From NCBI GenBank assembly GCA_963703855.1, contig CAVPFW010000007.1, positions 62,001 through 126,000 on the forward strand: a DNA stretch of 64,000 bases, given 5' to 3'. The translations under genes were made by a program, and so were the position numbers. Under the pieces are notes generated by a model that was given only the letters and a program-made list of their open reading frames with translations, was not told where the DNA came from and made no database searches. Positions 38,101 to 43,576 of the stretch are shown here, in pieces. Positions within the stretch are counted from its first letter, which is position 1. The number at the start of each line of letters is the position of its first letter. This stretch comes from AP-15 sp963703855 (GTDB lineage Bacteria; Pseudomonadota; Alphaproteobacteria; ATCC43930; CGMCC-115725).

Positions 38101-39552
38101 CGTCGCGACCGAGGAGGCGACCGCTTCAGGACCGGCGCCGGGCCACTGCGCGGTCACTTGGATCGTCGGGGAATCGATGTTCGGCAGCGCCGCCACCGGC
38201 AACAGCTCATAGCCGATCAGCCCGAGCAGCAGGATCGCCGCCATCAGCAGCCCGGTGGCGATCGGCTGGCGGATGAAAATCGCCGAGATGTTCACGGCAG
38301 CATGCCCGCGCTCGCCGTCGACGGGTTCGGCACGGCGCTCGGGTTGTTCGGGTCGGCCAGAAGTCACCAAGGTGCCCGGCGACAGCCGATACTGGCCGCG
38401 CACGACGACCGCCTCGCCGGCGATCAGGCCTTTGTCGATCAGGGCCTCGCCGGTCAATGTCTCGCGCACCGCAACCGGCCGCATCGCCACCTTGTGATCC
38501 TGACCGACGACGAAGACGAACTTCCCTTGCGGCCCCTGCTGGATGGCGTCGAGCGGAATGGTCAGGCCGTTGTGCTGCACCGAGGTGACCAGCCGCACGT
38601 TGACGAACGTGCCGGGCCACAGCCGCAGGTGCGGATTGGGGAAGATGGCCTTCAGGCGGACCGTGCCCGAATTCGGATCGGCCTGGTTATCGACCAGCAG
38701 AAGCTGGCCGGTATCGAGCTCGGTCTTGCCGTCCTGGCTGAAGGCGATGGCCTTCGGGGGCTCTTTCGCGAGCGCGTCCTGCACCTCCGGAATGTCGGCC
38801 ATGGCCAAGGTGAAGATCACGCTGATCGGCCGCACCTGGGTGACCACGACGACGCCGGACGGAGAAGAGGCGGCCCCATTGCTTGGTTGAATGATGTTCC
38901 CGACATCGAGCAGGCGGATCCCGGTGACCCCGTCGAACGGCGCAACCAGGCTGGCATAGCTGAGCTCGGTCTTGGCAAATTCGACCGCGGCCTGGTCGTT
39001 CGCGACGGTCGCCTGCTGCTGGGCCACCATCGCCCGCTGCGTCGCCACCTGCTGCTCGGGGGCAAACCCTTGCTTGGACAGCGGCACATATCGGCCGAGG
39101 TTGATTTGCGCATTCTCGAGATGGGCCTGGTCGCGGGAAAGCGCCGCCTCGGCCTCGTCGAGCTGCGCCTGAAAGGTGCGCGGATCGATCTGGGCCAGGA
39201 GGTCGCCCTGCTTGACGAATTGTCCCTCCTTGAAAGGCTCGTCGACCAGCAGCCCGGTGACCTGGCTGCGGACCGTCGCCGTGTTCAGCGCCGTGACCGT
39301 TCCGATCCCGGTCAGCACGATCGGGAAGTCGCGCTGCTGGACCGTGGCCGCGATGACCGGAACCGGCGCGGGCGGCGGTGTCACCGGCGCTCGCTCCTCA
39401 TCGTGCCGCAAGTAGACGGTCAGCCCGGTGGCCAGAAGAGCGAGGGCAACCACTGCCGTCAGCAGCCTCGCCCAGCTGTGTGTCACCACTGAAAGGTGCA
39501 CGTGGGCATTGACTCGTTCACCAGCGACAGGCGGTTGACGGTGCATGCTCAT
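35173..39552 (-). CDS. RND efflux adaptor and pump in one reading frame (MdtA-MdtB/C-like fusion)
   Basis: One 1459-codon frame. Residues 1-419 are a membrane-fusion adaptor: one membrane anchor (LLTAVVALALLATGLTVYL), the lipoyl/hairpin core (KEGQFVKQGDLLAQIDPRTF) and beta-barrel. From residue 420 (VNISAIFIRQPIATGLLMAA) an entire RND permease of about 1040 residues follows, with the usual 12 membrane segments, AVGFVVDDAIVMIENI and LLIGIVKKNGIMLVDFA. At the junction the pump GTG at 38295 overlaps a TGA in another frame (GTGA), the layout expected of two separate overlapping genes. A single upstream indel would therefore split the fusion: the other frame reads PNPSTASAGMLP before that TGA. The system should export drugs or other small molecules across both membranes. 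No TolC-type gene is nearby. Confidence 0.9.
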   Translation of the reverse strand: MSMHRQPPVAGERVNAHVHLSVVTHSWARLLTAVVALALLATGLTVYLRHDEERAPVTPPPAPVPVIAATVQQRDFPIVLTGIGTVTALNTATVRSQVTGLLVDEPFKEGQFVKQGDLLAQIDPRTFQAQLDEAEAALSRDQAHLENAQINLGRYVPLSKQGFAPEQQVATQRAMVAQQQATVANDQAAVEFAKTELSYASLVAPFDGVTGIRLLDVGNIIQPSNGAASSPSGVVVVTQVRPISVIFTLAMADIPEVQDALAKEPPKAIAFSQDGKTELDTGQLLLVDNQADPNSGTVRLKAIFPNPHLRLWPGTFVNVRLVTSVQHNGLTIPLDAIQQGPQGKFVFVVGQDHKVAMRPVAVRETLTGEALIDKGLIAGEAVVVRGQYRLSPGTLVTSGRPEQPERRAEPVDGERGHAAVNISAIFIRQPIATGLLMAAILLLGLIGYELLPVAALPNIDSPTIQVTAQWPGAGPEAVASSVATPLERQFGEIPGLSQMTSSSATEYAQVTLQFDRSRTVNSAASDVQAAINAAAADLPPTLLNPPIYRKTNPADTPVLLLALTSDTLPLTKVSDYANSILAQKIAQMPGVGLVTVGGQQSPAIRVQVNPAQLAAEGLDLEAVRIALSTATVNQAKGTLYGGQQASTLQTNDQLMTAPGFDDYILAYRSGLPPGGAPIRVRDVGHAIVAAQDKTLAGWLNTRRAILLAVQRQPGANVIATVDRIKRALPQLQASLPPSLNIYIASDRTQTIRASVTDVEHTLLLTIALVVGVIFLFLRKLWATVIPAIAVPMSLIGTFMVMYVLGFSLDNLSLMALTIAVGFVVDDAIVMIENIVRHIENGATPMQAALQGSGEIGFTIVSISISLVAVFIPLFLMSGIVGLLFREFAVTVAVAILVSVVVSLTLTPMMCSRLLTTEGNTPPGRVSGAVERFFEGLVAAYDRALAAALRHRRITLTVMIATIGATGILFIVIPKGFFPQEDTGLIIGIAEGAQDISPQAMIGRVEAVLDVVTKDPAVASAIAYIGPGGPTVTLNDGRMFITLKPLGQRTASADQVITRLNWALQPVEGVSLYMQAAQDITIGALLSKTQYQYTLVDVDNDELNHWAPILLQKLRGLPQLTDAASDQQSAGRVLQVEVGRDVASRLGINPSVVDALLYDAFGQRSAAKIFTTLNEYFVILEVEPGFQLGRNALSRIYATSATGAEVPLSQLAKITSTVGPLAINHQGQFPSVTLSFNLAPHATIGDAVAAIQKTAADLHLPPSIATGFQGSAQAFQSSLGSTPILILAALVAVYIILGMLYESTIHPITIISTLPSAGLGALLTLMLFGLPLDVIGIIGIILLIGIVKKNGIMLVDFALVGQRERGLSSEDAIHEACLLRFRPILMTTMCALLGGVPLMLGTGVGSEIRQPLGYAIVGGLLVSQLLTLFTTPVVYIYMDRLGHLLGRRRAARAGADAPAR

Positions 39553-39908
39553 GAGCTCTTACCTTGCGCTGTCCCGCTGAGCCGAGGGCGGGTAGGGGAA
39601 CCTCGGCGATTTTGCAGAACCAACAGCAGATTGAGCAAGAGCACGATGGCGGCTGCCCTTTCGTGGATGCACTGGGGGCTTGAGTAGGGCAGGGGTCATA
39701 ACCTTGACTCTTGGAGTGTTGTTATCGGCCTCACGCTGTTTCCTGTAGGATATCTATTTCATCGGGTTAAAAAACGACCGATGTGACAACCCGCGCTTCT
39801 CCCGGTATGAATGCCGCTTTTGGTGCCCGGCGCCTAGTCGGTTGGACGGCGTCATTGCGCGGGCGTGAGCCTTCTGCGTGTCGGGCATCGGGCAGAGAGG
39901 AGAAGGCG
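39553..39908. other. Divergent intergenic region
   Basis: About 350 bases between the RND gene and the SDR gene. It must contain both promoters. The only structure I see is a small dyad ATAAC...ACTCTTGGAGT...GTTAT around 39702-39728, which is mentioned only as a possible regulator site. No gene is evident. Confidence 0.4.
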
Positions 39909-40703
39909 ATGAACCGTCTCGACGGCAAGGTCGCGCTGATTTCCGGAGCGGCGCGCGGCATCGGCGCCGAAACCGCACGGCTGATGGTCGAGGCCGGCGC
40001 CAGGGTCGCGATCGGCGATGTGCTCGACGAACCCGGCCGACAAACTGCCGCCGCGATCGGCGGCGGGGCGGTCTACAGCCGTCTCGACGTGACCAGCGAA
40101 GCCGATTGGAATGCGGCGATCGCCGCCGTCGTCCAGCGCTTCGGCGGTCTCGACATCCTGGTCAACAATGCCGGCATCTTTCTCGGCATGAGCCTCGAGG
40201 AGGCGACGGTCGCCGACTGGCACCGCCTCTGCGCGGTCAACCTGACCGGCGTCTTTCTCGGCACCAAATTGGCCTTGCCGGCGTTGCGCGACAACGGGCA
40301 GCGCAGCCCGCACGGCAGCGCCATCGTCAACCTGTCGTCGGTCGCCGGGCTCGTCGGCTCGTCGGGCGACCCGCTCTATTCGATGACCAAGGGCGGGGTG
40401 GCGCTGTTCACCAAATCTGCGGCGCTCGAATTCGCGCGCAAGGGCTACCGGGTGCGGGTCAACTCGATCCATCCGGGCACCACCGACACCGACATGGGCG
40501 ACCAGGTGGTGGCGATGCGGGCGCGCAACCTCGGCGCCAACGATCTTGACGCGGCGCGGCGCGAGGCGCTGGCGCGCCTGCCGATCGGGCGCATGGGAAA
40601 CGTGACCGACATCGCCAACGGCGTCGTCTTTCTGGCCTCCGACGATGCCGGCTTCATGACCGGCGCCGGGCTGGTCGTCGATGGCGGCATCACCGCGCAG
40701 TGA
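39909..40703 (+). CDS. SDR-family oxidoreductase
   Basis: A 264-residue classical short-chain dehydrogenase. The cofactor motif is ISGAARGIGAETARLM (TGxxxGxG type), NNAG is in DILVNNAGIFLG, and the catalytic Ser-Tyr-Lys appear in NLSSVAGLVGSSGDPLYSMT followed by K. The product ends VFLASDDAGFMTGAGLVVDG. It resembles cyclohexanol, 3-alpha/20-beta-hydroxysteroid and related dehydrogenases; the substrate is unknown. AGAAGG lies just before the ATG. It has no operon partners. Confidence 0.9.
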   Translation: MNRLDGKVALISGAARGIGAETARLMVEAGARVAIGDVLDEPGRQTAAAIGGGAVYSRLDVTSEADWNAAIAAVVQRFGGLDILVNNAGIFLGMSLEEATVADWHRLCAVNLTGVFLGTKLALPALRDNGQRSPHGSAIVNLSSVAGLVGSSGDPLYSMTKGGVALFTKSAALEFARKGYRVRVNSIHPGTTDTDMGDQVVAMRARNLGANDLDAARREALARLPIGRMGNVTDIANGVVFLASDDAGFMTGAGLVVDGGITAQ

Positions 40704-40833
40704 TCCCGAACAGGGGGTAGGCTCTGGGTTCCCGCTTTCACGGGAATGAGGATAATCTAGTGATTTTAATGGAATGATTTCGAGTGAGGCTCTGAGGTAT
40801 TCTTTAATGAGGCCCGAAATCGCTGGTATTCAA

Positions 40834-40869
40834 GGTTAACTTAACCATCAAAGCCGCGGACTTAACCAT
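40834..40869. promoter_or_regulatory. Tandem CtrA-like boxes
   Basis: TTAACCAT occurs at 40841-40848 and again at 40862-40869, 21 bases (two helical turns) apart on the same face. The first is part of the palindrome GGTTAACTTAACC (40834-40846). TTAACCAT is the known CtrA half-site octamer of Caulobacter and relatives. The sites lie about 85-110 bases before the small gene at 40952, which is the likely target. Confidence 0.45.
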
Positions 40870-40951
40870 CAATTCTGCGCCGTATTCGGGGTTCCCGGCT
40901 TACAGTCGGCGATCGACAGAGACCGACCGTTGAGCACAGGGGACCACAATC

Positions 40952-41158
40952 ATGTCGCCGAGCGAATACCAGGCTGCCGTCGCCGAATTCATTCGCAGCA
41001 AAGGTGTCACCCGCTGCCCCACGGCCTGCGTCGTGCGCACCCAAGGAACCGTCAGCAACGCCGATCGGGAAGCGCTGCAAAAGCGTGCCGTGGAATTCGA
41101 AAATCTGCGCAACCGGCGGCACCCGCGCGGTGCGCTCGCCGCGTTGCCGCGGGGCTGA
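40952..41158 (+). CDS. Small conserved-looking hypothetical protein
   Basis: A 68-residue soluble protein MSPSEYQAAVAEFIRSKGVT followed by RCPTACVVRTQGTVSNADRE and ALQKRAVEFENLR. Two cysteines are spaced C-x3-C. I cannot assign a function, but helix-forming ends, normal codon use and an independent promoter region with CtrA-like boxes suggest a real gene. It lies between an SDR gene and a convergent small membrane protein gene. Confidence 0.55.
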   Translation: MSPSEYQAAVAEFIRSKGVTRCPTACVVRTQGTVSNADREALQKRAVEFENLRNRRHPRGALAALPRG

Positions 41159-41251
41159 TCGCGATGCCGGCACCGGCCCACCCTCCGGGCGCAACCCCGG
41201 ACCCGGCGGCCCGCCGCAGCTGCGCCGCCGCCGGCGCCCGCGCCGCCGCAA

Positions 41252-41461
41252 TCAGCTCCGGGAAGCGGGGGGCTGGGGTGGCGCCGGACCGGGGGATGTC
41301 CTGGTTTGGCTGTCCGAGGCGGCCGGCAGCGGCGGCAGAACCGGAAGGCATTTTGCCACCAGCACGGTGAGGTCGAGCATGCCCAGACCGATCGCGATCG
41401 CGAGAAGCCATGCATTCATCTCGCTGGCGATCCGATCGAGGCGGATCAGACGCTGTTTCAT
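41252..41461 (-). CDS. Small single-pass membrane protein
   Basis: A 69-residue protein MKQRLIRLDRIASEMNAWLL with one hydrophobic helix (AWLLAIAIGLGMLDLTVLVA, residues 17-36) and a Pro/Ser-rich tail, so probably an inner-membrane peptide. AGGG lies about 9 bases upstream of the ATG and a perfect palindrome lies 50 bases upstream. No known family. Confidence 0.5.
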   Translation of the reverse strand: MKQRLIRLDRIASEMNAWLLAIAIGLGMLDLTVLVAKCLPVLPPLPAASDSQTRTSPGPAPPQPPASRS

Positions 41462-41510
41462 CAGAGACCCTGTACCCTAATCCCAAGCGGTTGGACGCAG
41501 CCTACACCGC

Positions 41511-41531
41511 GCATGTTGCGATGCAACATGC
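41511..41531. promoter_or_regulatory. Perfect 21-bp palindrome, candidate operator
   Basis: GCATGTTGC-GAT-GCAACATGC has nine-base perfect arms around a three-base centre. It lies 50 bases upstream of the minus-strand small membrane protein gene, beside an AT-rich stretch suited to a promoter, so an operator for a dimeric repressor is plausible. No T-tract follows, which argues against a terminator. Confidence 0.4.
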
Positions 41532-41736
41532 AATTTTGGAAGATCTCTCATAACTTTCCGTTAACTCTTTATGATAGACTGATTGTTGCAGTGCACCACA
41601 GCGCCACGTCGGCCATATCGGCCGGATTGTTCCACTGGCCTGCGTCACTCGAACGCAGGCCGGCGCGCGACCCCGGCCGGGCGCGGGAGCGGACGTTCGA
41701 ACCTGCGTTGTGGTCGCGCAAACGTGGCGGGTGCGC

Positions 41737-42462
41737 TCAAGAGCCGCCGTAAACCGGGATCACCGCGCCGCGGGTCACCCGGTTGGCCGGGGAGGCGAGA
41801 AACACGATGATCTCGGCGAGGTCGGCGGGCGCGACCCAGCGGCTGTGGTCGGCATCGGCCATCGCCGCCCGGTTCGCCGCGGTGTCGAGGATCGACGGGG
41901 CGACGGCATTGACCCAGATGTCCTCGTCGACGGTCTCCTGCGCCAGTGCCTGGGTCAGCGCCGCAACCGCCGATTTGGACGCGGCGTAGGCGACCATGCC
42001 GGCGCCGAGGCGCGGCTCCAGCGCCGGTCGCGCCGCGACGTTGACGATCCGGCCGCCGCGCGCCCCGCCCGGGCCCGCCGCTGCGCGCCTGCGGAACGCA
42101 GCCACCGCTGCCGCCGAGCACAGGAAGCACGACAGCGCGTTGATGCGGAACTGCGCGATGAAATCGGTCGCCGAGGTCTCGCCGATCGGTGCCATCGCGA
42201 ACCCGCCGGCGAGATGGATCGACGCCCACAGCGGCGGCAGCGCCTGGTAGAACCGGTGCACCGCAGCCTCGTCGGCCACGTCGACGTCGCGGGCGATGTG
42301 CACCCCCGGATCGCTCGCATAGGGAAAGTCGGCGAGCTCGGCGGCGACGAGATTCGGCACATGGCAGACCGCGCCGGCGGCGCGCAAGGCCGCGACGACC
42401 GCGCGGCCCAGGGCGCCGGTGCCGCCGGTCACGACGATATGGCTGCCGGCAAAATCGACCAT
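41737..42462 (-). CDS. SDR-family protein with alanine at the usual catalytic serine
   Basis: A 241-residue short-chain dehydrogenase-like protein. The cofactor motif is VVTGGTGALGRAVVAALRAA, the tyrosine and lysine are in VAYAASKSAVAALTQALAQE, and NAVAPSILDT follows. In the strand that normally carries the catalytic serine (NVSS) it has IVNVAARPALEP, so Ser is replaced by Ala. Otherwise it looks like an NAD(P)-dependent reductase. The start MVDFAGSHIVVTGG is preferred because the 14 codons before it are not fold-like. No operon partners. Confidence 0.82.
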   Translation of the reverse strand: MVDFAGSHIVVTGGTGALGRAVVAALRAAGAVCHVPNLVAAELADFPYASDPGVHIARDVDVADEAAVHRFYQALPPLWASIHLAGGFAMAPIGETSATDFIAQFRINALSCFLCSAAAVAAFRRRAAAGPGGARGGRIVNVAARPALEPRLGAGMVAYAASKSAVAALTQALAQETVDEDIWVNAVAPSILDTAANRAAMADADHSRWVAPADLAEIIVFLASPANRVTRGAVIPVYGGS

Positions 42463-42739
42463 GACGATGATCCCCGCTGAAGTCTGCCGCGAGAGGCCGC
42501 GCAAAATGCTTCGACGGTATAGTCGCGCGATCGCGGTGCTGTCGCCATAGGCCTTAGGGATATGGCGGGGCTGCGGATTTCGCGGATCGGCCGCAACTCG
42601 GATCGAGCCGGGGGAAGGGCCGATCGGCGGGCAATTTTTCGAAAAGGCAACCTTTCGACTGGGGCGAGCGTTTGCAGAATATGGCTATACCAAGACATTT
42701 CCCTGCCGCCGAATGGCGCGGCCACGGCATCGGGCCGCG

Positions 42740-42970
42740 ATGATCACCGCCGCCCAATGCCGTTCCGCACGCGCCCTGCTCGGCTGGCCGGTCGCCAAGC
42801 TCGCGGCGGCCGCTTCGGTCAGCGAAAGCGCGATCGACGATTTCGAGCTGGAGCGGCACGCCGCCGAGCCTGCCGCTGTCGAGGCGATCCGGCGCGCGTT
42901 CGAAGCGGTCGGCATCGAGTTTCTATCCGGCGACGACGCCCGCCTGCGCCCCGCTGCCCCGGTCGTCTAA
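42740..42970 (+). CDS. Small XRE-like helix-turn-helix protein
   Basis: A 76-residue protein of the short single-domain HTH type seen in many alphaproteobacteria: MITAAQCRSARALLGWPVAK, LAAAASVSESAIDDFE and AVEAIRRAFEAVGIEFLSGD. The RxARxLLGW and AIRxAFExxGIEF patterns are characteristic. Probably a DNA-binding regulator with unknown targets. It stands alone; about 600 bases of repeat-containing DNA follow. Confidence 0.75.
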   Translation: MITAAQCRSARALLGWPVAKLAAAASVSESAIDDFELERHAAEPAAVEAIRRAFEAVGIEFLSGDDARLRPAAPVV

Positions 42971-43010
42971 TGCTACAAACCTAACGCTTGTGACCGTACC
43001 CTCCCGGTTC

Positions 43011-43040
43011 TCGTCATCCCGGCGAAGGCCGGGACCCATG
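43011..43040. repeat. Short palindromic intergenic repeat
   Basis: TCGTCATCCCGGCGAAGGCC followed by GGGACCCATG, a hairpin CCCGGC-GAAG-GCCGGG, is a widespread alphaproteobacterial intergenic element. A diverged relative (TTCCCGCTTTCACGGGAA) lies at 40729-40747. The surrounding gap 42971-43576 contains no supported gene; a 16-base direct repeat (CGCCTGACACCGAGG) sits at 43542-43573 just before the ABC gene. Confidence 0.5.
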
Positions 43041-43576
43041 TCAGCCATAGGCACCGGCCGGAGCCCGTCCCCTGTTCGGGCCAGGGGCAGGCTCTCGGGC
43101 CGGCCGACGGCCGGACCCGTGGGCCGGTGTGGCAACGTACCTGGCTACCAGCTGTCAGAATTGCTCCACTAGCCGCCCACTCCCCGGTCGGACGCACCCC
43201 GGGCGGACGCCGCCGCTCGGCGGCTGAGGTCCACGACCCCGTTGTCGTCGCCGGATCGGCTCGACTGAAATAGTCGCCGCGACCGGCAGCACGTACCGGG
43301 GCGAACGGCGCCGGGCTCGGCAGCGCGATCGGCTGCGCCTGCTGAGCCTCTTGGGTCGAATTCCATCTCAAAACCGACGCGTAAGCAGCGCCGCCCTTTG
43401 CCGTCGCCGGCCCTCGCGAAGACATCGCCGGGGAGCCCCAAAAGCACCGAGAGAGAACAGCGTCGAGATCAGGCACGACGGCCGCCGTCGACATTCGTAT
43501 GCTGAGCCGACTGCGGGAAGCCAATCGCGGGCATTGGCCCGCCTGACACCGAGGCCCGCCTGACACCGAGGAAGGC

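Noticed and set aside
37003..39492. An 829-codon plus-strand frame opposite the RND gene
   Set aside because: Antisense shadow of an unmistakable adaptor/pump sequence.
39702..39728. MerR-type operator resembling TTGACTCTTGGAGTG
   Set aside because: Only half of a MerR dyad is present, the 19-base spacer to a -10 box is missing, and no MerR gene is nearby.
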